Below are positions 32,708 to 43,079 of a stretch of DNA of 64,000 nt, piece by piece (position 1 is the first letter of the stretch; the number at the start of each line of letters is the position of its first letter). A program made the position numbers and the translations under genes. Under the pieces are notes generated by a model. That model was given only the letters and a program-made list of their open reading frames with translations, was not told where the DNA came from and did not search any database. Source of the stretch: Trichosphaerium sp. ATCC 40318 (lineage: Eukaryota > Discosea > Flabellinia > Trichosidae); the NCBI GenBank assembly GCA_038496445.1, contig JALMLS010000279.1, positions 1-64,000 of the forward strand, in the 5' to 3' direction.

Positions 32708-33601
32708 CAGAAGTTGATATTACCTGTCACCGTTTAATAAAAAACAACTTGTAGGTTTTTTTTTTCTTTTTTTCAGAGCCAAAGTTTTTTTGAATATTAA
32801 GACAATTGTACATGTGTTTTTAAATTGAAAAAAAAAAAAAAAAAAAAGAGAGCTATTATTCAGCTTCTTTGTACAATAAAAAAAGACTTGTTGTTTGGTG
32901 TGTATTATTTATATTATTTATTTATTTATTTTATGTGTGGTTATAGTTTATATAAAATTTCAAGTGCAAATATAATGAGATTTTTAGGGTAAAGGTTGGT
33001 GTAGTTTGGAAGGTAAGGTTTGGAAGGTGGGGGGGGGGGGGGGTTAAGTGCAAGGTTGGGTGTAAGTTAATGTAGTTTAATCTTCCTCTAATCCTGGTTT
33101 TTGGCTTTTTTTAGCTTGCTTTGACAAGCTCATAGTTGTATCTCTCTCTTGAAGCTTTTCAACATGGTTGTTGCAAATCAGCCATGTTTGTGTTTGGCCA
33201 CCTTTTCAAAAAGGCCAAACAGTAATGGATTTGTCTGCTAACTGTACCTTGATGTCAATTTCCTTGTGTATTTTTAAAGACAGCCATTATTTTGGATAAA
33301 CTTATGTGCATTACAAAAAAAAAAAAAAACTCAGTAAAAATTAAAAAGCAATCTATCTATTGTATCAATAGTGGTAAAAGTAAGTACTTTGGTGGTAAGC
33401 ACAGTTTTGGCCCCTTCAGGTTCATAAAAGAGACATCTTTTTCAGACACAGCATTTCGTAGGTTGGATTACTCGAACAGGCTGGAAGTGTGTCTCTCACT
33501 ATGGCTGGAGTTTGGTTTTGTCAATGAGCTCTTCCAAGTGTTCAGGATCGCTATGACATCAGCAATAGGTCCAAAGCTCTTTATGATCATTGTTAATGTG
33601 G
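32268..33601. other. Low-complexity AT-rich region with a poly-G run
   Basis: It holds poly-T and poly-A stretches, the candidate transposon end, a run of 15 G at 33029-33043, and a GT-rich stretch around it. A plus-strand reading at about 33390-33600 contains SDTAFRRLDYSNRLEVCLSL and FVNELFQVFRIAMTSAIGP. It looks protein-like but has no start or recognisable family, and abuts the right-arm boundary. Confidence 0.4.
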
Positions 33602-36600
33602 AAAAAAAAAAAAAAAAAAAGATCAAAATAAAAAAAAAAACAACCCTCACCTCTTTCCATTGAGCAGGACTGAGCTGAGGTTTGACTCTGCTGGCTCCCC
33701 ATATCGCAAAATTCACCTTACCTATATCTCCCGCCTCCGCTTGGTAATCGAAGACCTGGCCCGCGTCGTCGCACCACATCTTGAACAGGTGGCGGTAGCG
33801 ATCCACCTTGGAGTCTGGAGTGGTCAGACTTTGCAGAAAAGTTGATCTTGGTGCAGTAGATCGCTATCGCTTGCATCTTGGCGAAAGGATTTATCCACTC
33901 CACATTTTTGATTGCAAATTTGCAGGTTTTAGCTGCATTTTGTCTAAGGCAAACAAGTAAGAAACAATTGAACAATAAGGTAAGGAAAAGTAAAAAACCA
34001 GAAAAACAAAAAAAAGGTTCGTCGTTCGAGTTTTTTTACGACAGGAAAATCTAGTGTTCGAACGCGACCGCGAGCTCGCGGTCGGTCGACCGACACGTAA
34101 AATACGTGTTCGAAAATATTCGCGAACGTACGCCAACTCTGTCAAAAGACAGTGTGCTCCATCTCCAACTCCAAAGCCAACAATAGGGTCTGTATTGTAT
34201 TCATCACACCAAACAATAGGCATAGGGCAAAGCACAAACCTTTTGGTGAAGGTTTCATAAATAGGCATCTTCTGTATAATGTTCCTGGGGTTGACTCCTC
34301 TGACATTCAAAAAACAAGCTATGTGTGACATGTCCAAGGGGCCTTTGTAAAATGAGGGCTTCTTCACTCTCAGATACTTCTTGTTGATAGAGTTGGCAGC
34401 AATCCCTCTTAGCAGGCCTTTTGTATTGATGGCTTTATGATGCAGCCATTCAATTTATTGGTGCCTGTCTTCATGTAGCTACATAAAAGTTAAAAATAAA
34501 AAAAAAAAACAAAAAAAAAAAAACAAAAAATGAACGTCGTTCGTTTTCGAACACGTTGAACGCGTGTTAAAAAAATATCGCGAAAATTGTTACTTACTCC
34601 ACAAAGAGATGGAAATCTGAATCATTGCCAAAGCTCAAGGAATCTCTAAAATGGACCAAAAGAAGGGCAATGTAGTACCAAGAATCTGTGACATGAAGTC
34701 CCATGGCTGTGTAGAATATGCCAGTCCAGAGTAGCACCTGCCAATACAACTGTCTCCACTTGCAGCTTATAATCCATCCATTCCTCTCCTTCTCCTCTAC
34801 CTCCGATTCCTCATCTCCGTGTTCTCTCGGCATGGGTTCGTGCTCCTTGTAATCTCTGGTGTAGTTGCCTTCGAAGTGCATCGGCTTCCACCACTTTTCT
34901 TCGTCCGAGGAGTAGATTTTTCTGACGTCTTTGATAAACTTCTGCAGTTGGTCTACTCCTTCAACAAATGGAAATCTCTCCTACAGCAACAAATTAATTA
35001 AAAAAAATAATTGAAAAAAAAAAAAAAAAAAAAAAACACCAAAAGGCGACGATTTTACAACAGGATATTTAAGTGTTCGTACACGACCTCGAGCTCGCGG
35101 TCGCGGTTTCGACACATGAAAACTGTGTTATGAATACTTTAGGGAAAAAAGAGGAAAAAAATAATTGAAAAAAAACACAAAAAATCAGAAAAAAAAAAAA
35201 AAAAAAAAAAAAAACGAAATAAAACGAACACGGCCCGCGCGTGTATGTATCGGAAAACGTACCTTGAATGCTGCCTTCAGCTTGTTGTTAGGAGTTATTT
35301 GGGACTCAACACATTGTCAAAGCTGGCAACAAAAAACCCATTTAGACATCTCTTCATCCTCTTGATGGGCATGGTTTTAGCATAAACCAACTGGTTGGCT
35401 ATGATAACACCTCTACATAGATAAATTAATTGAAATGAATTGGCAGTAAAAAAAAAAAAACAAAAAATAAAAAAAAAATAAATGGCAGCTACGTTTACGA
35501 ACATGCGTGTTGCGTCGAACGTGAAATTAAATGGGTAAAAAAAAAAAAAAATGAACAAAAAAAAAAAAAAAAAAACAACCAACTTACTCAAAACCAAAGA
35601 TAACATCTCTGTGTTCTCCAATTAGAGTACCCACAATTTTTGTTTCAGTGTTGTGGTTTCCATGGGTACTCACAATCATCCAACCAGGACTTGTTGGAGC
35701 TAAAAAGAGTATTAGAAGTGGCACATCAAATAATTCCAACTAACGAAAATACAAACACGGGTTTTTCGTGTTGAAAATATGACCGCGAGCTCGCGGTCGG
35801 AAACGAACACATTAAATACGTGTTACGTTCAAAACAGCATGCTTGCAGTCAGTTATAAAGAGACTTTAAAAAAAAAACGGTTTTTTAAAAAAGTACACAC
35901 TTTTTATGTGTACAAAAACCGACCGCGAGCTCGAGGTCAGGTACGAACACAATAAATAAGTGTTGTATACCATATACCGAGCAAGCAATCAGTTATAAAG
36001 CAAGACTTTTAAAAAAAAAACGGTTTTTAAAATAGTACACACTTTTTATGTGTACGAAAACCGACCGCGAGCTCGCGGTCATGTACGAACACGTTAAAAG
36101 CGTGTGTTTAAAATCGTACAGCGAGCTCGCGGTCTGTAAAAAAAGCAAAACAACAAAAAAAAATTAAAAAAAAAGTACACAATTTAATTGTGTACCAAAA
36201 CCAACCGCCAACTAGCGCGACTTTCTAACACGCGATATACGTGTTCTAATGCCGCGGCGAGCTCGCTGTTGAAAATTAAAGCAAAATAAAACAGTGTGAA
36301 CCAAAACCAAATGAAAAACAACGCACACGCGTTCTGCGTGTTACGAAACCCTCGTTTGGGTTTGGTTCTACCATGCAAAAAAACGCATGGTAACGAAAAA
36401 ATCGGACACATGAAAACCGTGTACAAAAACCGTCATTTTTTTTCGAAATTTATTTGAAAAATTAGGGGTTTTGAAAAAACCATTTAAAAGCAAAAAAACC
36501 CCCTTTATTAGTCTTTAAAAATTAAAATAAGACTAATAAAGGGGGGTTTAAAAAAAACAAAGAGTAAAAAAGAGGTTAGTACCTAGTACTCTCTTCCTCC

Positions 36601-36691
36601 TGAGCCTGGGCTTACCATCAGCTTCTTTGGAGGGCTCATCCTCATCAGAAAACTCAATGTTTATGAGAGAGAGGTCTTCATCTGAGCTCAT
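33602..36691 (-). pseudogene. Truncated second copy of the unknown gene (exons 1-6)
   Basis: The inverted arm repeats the promoter-proximal half of the gene at 24284-29687, from its ATG (36689-36691) through exon 6 (WGASRVKPQLSPAQWKE). It stops in the following intron at the arm boundary, so exons 7-13 are absent. It keeps the A missing from the left copy near exon 6 (GCTAAAACC). It has an extra T a little further on (CTTTTCTGC against CTTTCTGC), which breaks the frame at a different point. The palindrome-bearing introns are conserved. Confidence 0.85.
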
Positions 36692-37004
36692 CCTTGATTT
36701 ATGAAAAGTCAAAAAAGTAAAATGAGGCTTTTTTTCCCCCAATAATCGTGTTGAGAAATAGACAGGAATATTTCGTGTTTCGAAATGTGAATCGGAAATT
36801 TCGCCTGTTTAAAAAAAGTAAGAAAAAAATGAGAATTTGACAGTTTGCAAGATTGTTGATGAGGTCCTGGGTTTGTAAAAAACCCTATCTTGCTGTAACC
36901 CTACAGGGAGATTGTATGTGCAAAAAACATAAAAAAAAGCCAAAAAAATCGAAAAAATTTTACAACAGGGTAGAGTAGTGTACAAAAAAATACGGTTGGT
37001 ACAT

Positions 37005-37265
37005 ACTCCTAAACCCTAAACCCTAACCCTAAACCCTAATTGGCTTCTAGGGTATAACCCTAATCGTTATTTTAGTCTATTAGGGCTAGGGTTATGGCTG
37101 GTATTGCAAATTTGATTTAGGGCTAGGGTTAGGGTTACAACCCTAATGATTATGAAACATCAGTTGCAGATTAGGCTAGGGTTAGGTTTGCAACCCTAAT
37201 GGTTATTCAAAGTCAGTCACTGATTAGGACTAGGGTTAAGTTCTCAACCCTAACTAGAATTATGG
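37005..37265. repeat. Telomere-like tract, mirrored copy
   Basis: This is the reverse complement of the tract at 23700-23965, with the same unit order (CCCTAAACCCTAACCCTAAA-type runs first, then scattered TAGGG units). It was duplicated with the arm, not acquired independently. Confidence 0.8.
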
Positions 37266-37610
37266 TTGAGTTAATATATTAAAGTTTGTGCTTAGATTTT
37301 AACAACCCCTCAGTACTTTCACTTTACTGTTTATGCTTTTAAAAAGTTGTATAAAGCTTTGTTAAGGCTTAAGTATTATCTAAGCCATTTTATTCTTTGT
37401 TAAATTTTTTTTAATTTTGTTTAATTGCTTTATATTTACCAACAAGCCATTTTATACAAAACAAAGTTATCAGTTATGCTGCAAAACACTTGGTCATCTT
37501 CATATTAGTTAATAATGCATTTGTAATTGGTTTTGACTTGAGCACAGATACCTACACTATAACTCACTTTTGTTATGTGACATATTTTTATTAAGTACAT
37601 GTATTTAACA

Positions 37611-37842
37611 TTACACTTCTCCTTCATAAATGGATACTGTTGAGTCAGTAGTTCCAGCAGCAAGCAACACACGATGCCTAGCAAAATAAATATTTGTTAC
37701 CTACAACAACTACCGTAGGTGAAATGCAAGCGATGAAACAGGCCTATCCTTTGTCCTAGCCTGCCATCATGATAACGAATCAAGCTGAGTTCCTTTCCTT
37801 CAAAGTTCATTACTTTATGCGTTGATCTTGTGAGCCACTAAT
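37611..37842 (-). pseudogene. Fragment of RAPTOR 3' end carried by the right arm
   Basis: It is the reverse complement of the last coding part of RAPTOR ([18 protein letters not shown] through the stop). A 2-bp loss at the last intron's donor (CACCTACGG here, CACCCGTACGG in the gene) would disturb splicing. There is no upstream RAPTOR sequence, so this is a dead fragment that marks the duplication endpoint. Confidence 0.85.
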
Positions 37843-38320
37843 AGCGCTTCGCTTCAAAATGCATTCCACTTTGAGGTTTATGCATGTACCGCTTCGCTAA
37901 ATAATGCATTTCACTTTAGGTATCATATTGTTGTTTCACTACAATATCTTGGATTTCTTCATTTTTTTCGCATGAAGTGCTTCGCTTCAGAATGCATTCC
38001 ACTTTAGGCACCGCATATGTGCCGCTTCGCTGAATAATGCATTAGGTGTCACATGCGCACCGCTTCGCTACAGTATCTTAGATTCTTTTAATTTTTTTTT
38101 CGCATTAGATTTTGTAATGGGCTTCGCTTCAGAATGCATTCCACCATAATCTCTGCATGCCTACCGCTTCGCTACATAATGCATTCCACTTTAGGTCCCG
38201 CATGCGTGCCGCTTCGCTACAAATTGTTGGATTCTATGAGTTTTTCGCTTTTTTGCCGCTTCGCTACAGAATGTTGTCGTTGTGACCCTATAATATATCG
38301 CTTCGCGATATATTTCTACA
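37843..38320. repeat. CGCTTCGCTA / AATGCATTCCACTTTAGGT minisatellite
   Basis: A degenerate tandem repeat with units of about 50-60 bp is built from CCGCTTCGCTACA, AATGCATTCCACTTTAGGT and a CATGCGTG spacer, repeated about eight times. It begins exactly at the outer end of the right arm. A few longer AT-rich inserts interrupt it. Confidence 0.8.
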
Positions 38321-38403
38321 CAGTGCTTTGCACTGTTACATAGTACTATATGTATAATATCGGCAACATACGTTGCCTACATGCTGTTTAGCAACAGCAT
38401 AGA

Positions 38404-38424
38404 TCCCTAACCCTAACCCCCCCT
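38404..38424 (-). repeat. Short telomere-like run
   Basis: CCCTAACCCTAACCCCCC lies just after the minisatellite, in the CCCTAA orientation. Confidence 0.7.
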
Positions 38425-38458
38425 ATTAAAACTTATTATTTATTAATCTCTTTTACAG

Positions 38459-38622
38459 CCAAGTATGACTTGATCGATATGTATGTGTCCAAGGAAAATG
38501 AAATTATTTGTGTTGTGCAAATGGATGATGATCATGATGAAGAAAAGTGGACTTTACAACAAGCTTTAAAAAGAAATGTTGTGGTAGATAGTTTCTTAAA
38601 AACTATTTTACCAAAAAAATAA
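38459..38622 (+). pseudogene. Orphan terminal exon
   Basis: An acceptor (TCTCTTTTACAG) is followed by an open frame of 54 codons, KYDLIDMYVSKENEIICVVQ then MDDDHDEEKWTLQQALKRNV, ending at the TAA at 38620. The composition is coding-like, but no upstream exon is present after the telomere-like run. It is probably the 3' end of a gene transplanted by rearrangement. The family is unknown. Confidence 0.4.
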
Positions 38623-40232
38623 AAAATTATCTTAGTTACCAATAAAAGATTATCTTATATCTCATAGTCATGAATAGATATGAAAATAAATAATATCTCA
38701 TTATGTTGCCATGTATGTATAGATATAAATTTAAATTACAATTTAGCTACACATGATATACTAAAAACTTTGTGTATATGAGAAATGTGCATACATATTT
38801 TTTACCAAAAAAAAAAACCAATTACAAGCTCAAAATCGCTTACATCTATATAACTCATCACTATGGATACCTACAAATCAATTATTGCTTGTACCATGTT
38901 TATATGGCCTAATAACATATATGTACATACATAAAGTAATTAAAAATACATTTGTAAATGCAGCCTCCAAACACAACTGCATGGTAAAAATATTTCAAAA
39001 TTTACAAAAAAAAAAAGTTCACGTGTCGCTCACGGGCCATGTAATGCACGAATATCATTTTCGATGCTGCACACCATAATAATATATGCCTGTGCCTAGC
39101 GGCACAGCCATGAAAGTAGCAAAATCTAATAAAATCAAAAAAGTAGAGGTTTAGGTAACCTTAACCCTAACCCCTAACCCAGTCTCCACCACACCAACAC
39201 TTCCTAAACATTTTTTTTCCATTTACTACTGACGTTTTATATAGACTAGTCACCACACACTTAGTATTTTATGAATTCTAACGAAACTACTGCCATTCGA
39301 ACCGCAGCACCCAAATGCACCTACAACAGGAGTACAGGTACTTTAAACCATTTTTCCAGTCTGTGAAAATATACCAATAATTTGTTAAATTTTTTTTCTA
39401 GCTAAAGGGTTTTTTCCATATGAAGAACATTGAAGTTTTTTGTGTTTTGTGTACTGTACTTTAATAAATGAATCACTATTGTATGCTTATATAAAGTCTT
39501 GTTTTATGAGTATATGGTGTCTGAGTTATGCCCAAAAATTGAGGGCAAAAATGCCTTATTGTTGCACTAAAAATGAGGCATTATTGGACCAACAATGCAG
39601 GCTATTTTAAGGCTAATAAGTGAACCAGTTGCTTGCTATTTGGCCCAAATATGAGGCTTCAAAGCCCAAAATTACAAGGCAATGCCTCATATTTGCTCAT
39701 TTTTTTTGGCAAAAACAAGGCAATTTGATGAAAAATAAGGTTGTATTTGGTGGCAAAAAAAAGGCTTTTACAAAAAAAGCCTTATTTAGTTTCAACCCTG
39801 TTACAATTGTTTATCATGTGATTTCATAGGTCTATTGGCATGTATTTAGCCAATATAAAGCTGGTAAAAAAATAAATCCATTTAAATGATCCACATGGAC
39901 ATTTAAAATCACAGGTTTCATTACAATAGTGGCTCAAACCATGATTCCAACAGTACAAAAATTCTTTTTGCATCAAATTTATGACATCTGGATATTTATT
40001 TTCTACCTTTTTGATACATCTATTTTAATGGTTCTATTATAGCTGTTGTTAATGCAATTAAATAACATACTTTATAAACCATGTAAACATTCTAGGTGCA
40101 AGTCTTTGAAGTATTTTCATGTTCCAAATATATTTTCAAGCTCTTTTTTTAAAACTTTTTTGTAATGTCCCAAATCACATAATATAAACACATTTTCTCC
40201 ATTTCATATAAAATTTGATGATGAATCTCCAT
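38623..40232. other. Repeat-rich, gene-poor stretch
   Basis: AT-rich sequence without a supported gene. It contains a telomere-like run (CTTAACCCTAACCCCTAACCC, about 39160-39182) and the GCCTCAT/ATGAGGC repeat field at 39535-39800. A motif CATTCGAACCGCAG at 39294 recurs at 42209. Confidence 0.5.
39535..39800. repeat. Field of short GCCTCAT / ATGAGGC direct and inverted repeats
   Basis: Units such as AAATGAGGCATT, AATGCCTCATATT, AAGGCAATTTGATG and AAAGCCTTATTTAG recur in both orientations over 260 bp, so the strand can fold on itself at many points. There is no reading frame of note. Confidence 0.6.
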
Positions 40233-41228
40233 TTAAAACCATTGCATTGATGGGTTGTAAAAACTTTTTGTTTTAAACTGTGATAGAATTTTTTGTTTGA
40301 CTTCTTTCATATCTTTTGATGTGCCAGGATGATTACTTAGATATTCAAATGTATGTAATTTAAAATCAACTTTGTTAGCTTTACTAAGTACACTACAATA
40401 AACAATCTTTTTATTCTTAGTTGCAAATGCTAATTTATTTAAAAAAGATAGATTATTGATAAAACTTACCAAATGTTACTCCATGTGGTGCTTTGTTGTA
40501 GGCTTGTTGGACCAGCTTGTATCTATTGCCAATGAGATTTGGGGGTTTTTTCCAATTATTTTGGTTTGTTTTTTCTGTAACTGTTCTTCACAAGCTTTTG
40601 ACACAGTTGGTCACACAAAATTTGATATTTTCATGGCTTCAATTATGATTACACATAGCAAGTTCATTGTTTTGAGTGTATTCTCAAATTTGTTTACACT
40701 AACCATAGAAAATAAAGCTGTTGTTGTTGTCTTTACATTAACTGTATAAAACTGTTCATCTGATGAAACTGTGTATTTATCCATTGAATGAGTAACATGA
40801 GTTTGTTCTATGTTACAAAAGGTGCATTTGAGACAAAACTCACTCACTATTCCTTTTTTTTTTTCAGTGATAATTTTGAATTTTCAGCTGTCACACAATT
40901 CACATGAGATTTTTTATATTACATCCAAAAATATATCTGTTACCACAATAATCTGTTTTGTTTTTTGATTTTGTGTTTTTATGGATATTTGTGGTTTTTC
41001 TTGATTGATTTTTCTATGAAGAAATAGTTTTAAAAAGCAGCTGTTATAGTTAAAAGTCCCATCATAAAACAGAGTTTGCCTTGGTAATAAAGGTTTGATG
41101 TGACTTTTAGAAAAAACAAACTGCTTACAATTTGCACACACAGTATGATTTTTGTGTGTTGTGGACCATGCTTTACTTGTCATATGGTAACAAATTTGTA
41201 ATATTGCAAAAATAACAACATTTAACAA
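40233..41228 (-). pseudogene. Decayed Mutator-like transposase-domain gene
   Basis: Minus-strand fragments read in order: HTVCANCKQFVFSKSHIK, then EFCLKCTFCNIEQTH (a CxxC-type zinc site), VNVKTTTTALFSMVSVNKFE and NTLKTMNLLCVIIIEAMK. The last two match the N-R-x-x-x-A-x-x-x-G-x-G...F...MN(L/M)P region of Mutator-like transposase domains. Then come ACEEQLQKKQTKIIGKNPQ and SLAIDTSWSNKPTTKHHME, and FEYLSNHPGTSKDMKEV, corresponding to the family's N-(F/Y)-x-G-S-S-x-x-M-E motif. An in-frame TGA (near 40612) and a frame break near 40480 interrupt it. Confidence 0.6.
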
Positions 41229-41545
41229 AATTTATTGATAAAGTTTACAAGTGTTTTTACACTCTTGTTTTTGCATTGTTTGCTTGTTTTGCACCACTAA
41301 ATTTCTGTTTAGAATACTATTGCAATTTTAGAATGGCGTTTAAGCTTTTTTTTTTGTAAAAGTTGGACAATATCCCACAAATGCATTCTTTACACACATG
41401 TGGTACTGTTACAGGCAGTTTAAAGCACTGGCATGCCTTTTAAGGAAAGTAGTGACTTAGTATTGCACTTTTAAGAGATATGATAAAGTATGTAGTAATG
41501 TATGGTTCAAATTAAATCCTTAAACCTAGCAAATGATCATGCCAA

Positions 41546-41612
41546 TTAGGGTTAGGGTTAGGTTTACAACCCTATGTTGCATTGCAACCTAGCTAGGGCT
41601 AGGGTTAGGGCT
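41546..41612 (+). repeat. Telomere-like tract
   Basis: AATTAGGGTTAGGGTTAGG is followed after about 30 bp by AGCTAGGGCTAGGGTTAGGG. It is an interstitial tract in TTAGGG orientation with TAGGGC variants. Confidence 0.75.
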
Positions 41613-41819
41613 TGTCTTTTTTTATGCACTGCTACTCTCGATAGGTTACTGTATAGGATAAGGCTAGAGATAAGGTTGGCTTTTATTCTGAGAGGCCCTT
41701 GTATTTGCTTTGGTATTTGTTGGAGTTTAATATAATTCTACTTTTTATATTGTGTGTTGTTTAATATTCATTTACTTTAATTTATTTTTTTGTGTATGTT
41801 GGTTTTCATTACAGGTCTA

Positions 41820-42085
41820 AAAATTAAAGTGGTATATACCAGTTTTTTTATGGTATATACCACTTTTTTCAACAAAATGGTATATGGACTGGTATATACC
41901 ATTTTGAAATACCACTTTTTTTAGAAATTAAGTGAATAACAAAGTGGTATATGGAAGTGGTATATACCACTTTTCATTCACATAATGAGACCTTCTAAAA
42001 ATGGTATATAAAGTGGTATATACCACTTTTTTATGGTATGTGGTATATACCACCTTTTTATTGGTATATACCACTTTTATGGTAT
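41820..42085. repeat. Array 1 of the GGTATATACC palindrome
   Basis: About ten copies of (A)GTGGTATATACCACTTTT or partial GGTATAT units are separated by A/T-rich spacers. GGTATATACC is a perfect 10-bp palindrome, extended in many copies to AGTGGTATATACCACT. Confidence 0.85.
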
Positions 42086-42547
42086 GCTTCAAGAAGGTCA
42101 TTAAGGAGCTTTTTGGTAATGGGTTTTCTTGTTGAACGATCACAGACGTCATATATTGAACGGTGCGTAGGGACCTTAGTATATCATAGAATCTAACCAA
42201 ACCAGGCTCATTCGAACCGCAGGACCTGATTCCAGTACCAGCATTAAGAAAACTATATTGCAGGTATTATACAGACGTTCGTGGGTACCAGACAAAGTTT
42301 TATTTTATTTTCGTTTGATATACATTAACCGACCTCCGTAGGCCTTAGTAATTGATGGATTCAGGTGGGATCACTTTCATTAGGTGCGCAGCATGTTTTT
42401 ACAGTAGGTACAGCAAGCTCATGAAGATGGACGAATTTTTCAGACGCCCATAGTAATGTAACTGTAGTGGACATTGTCCAAAACTTGTAACTCACAAACT
42501 GTGTATTAAATAAAGTGTATTTTCTGGAATTGCAGGTGTACCATAAG

Positions 42548-42865
42548 TAGGCATAAAGTGGTATATAAAAGTGGTATATACCATGAAAAACTGGTATAAA
42601 AAAGTGGTATATAACTGGTATATACCTAAAAAAAGTGGTATAAAAAAGTGGTATATTTTTTTTTTTCTGGTGAAAAAAAGTGGTATATTTTCTGTTTTTA
42701 TACCTGTTTTTTTTGGTATATTGTTGGTATATTTGGTCAATATACCACTTTTTTTGGTATATTTCAGTCAAAATATACCACTTTTTTTGGTATATACCAT
42801 AAAAAACTGGTATAAAAAAGTGGTATAAAAGTGGTATATACCAAAAAAACTGGTATATTTTTTTA
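42548..42865. repeat. Array 2 of the GGTATATACC palindrome
   Basis: About fifteen copies of GTGGTATA, TGGTATATACC and AAACTGGTATA units occur over 320 bp, in both orientations and dense with AAAAAAGTGGTATA. The array lies about 460 bp from array 1 with a non-repetitive insert between. Confidence 0.85.
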
Positions 42866-43079
42866 GACCTGTTACAAAATGACTTTACAACAAAATATAC
42901 CACTACTTGCATGGCATGAATAACTATCAAAACTTATACTTTATATTAATTTTATGCACATTTAACCATATCATTCACAGGCTTGCATCCACAAAGACAA
43001 TAGCATAAAACCAATTACAACAGAAAAATTTTAATACATTTATGAGGTTTCTGTGACTTTACAGTTTTCTTGTATTGAA

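Larger units (their letters stand above)
33602..37842 (-). repeat. Right arm of the large inverted duplication
   Basis: This is the reverse complement of 23127-27374. The inner end lies in a poly-A run at 33602-33620 and the outer end at ATTAGTGGCTCAC (37842 reading leftward). Beyond both ends the sequence diverges completely: the minisatellite lies on the right and unrelated sequence on the left. Confidence 0.93.
41229..43079. other. Gene-free region with telomere-like and GGTATATACC repeats
   Basis: It includes a mixed TTAGGG/GCTAGGG tract (about 41546-41612), two palindromic arrays (separate entries) and otherwise AT-rich sequence, up to the 3' end of the proteasome gene. No coding region is supported. 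Confidence 0.5.

Noticed and set aside
23127-37842. Treating the inverted arms as the terminal inverted repeats of one giant transposon
   Set aside because: The arms contain RAPTOR coding sequence and end inside a gene's intron, and no target-site duplication is visible, so a segmental fold-back is simpler.
39294-39311. tRNA gene suggested by the GGTTCGAAT-like core on the minus strand
   Set aside because: No acceptor stem, D-arm or anticodon arm can be folded around it.
42361-42930. A 189-codon minus-strand reading over the second palindrome array
   Set aside because: It is a translation of the GGTATATACC repeats, with Tyr/Lys/Thr low complexity and no independent coding evidence.
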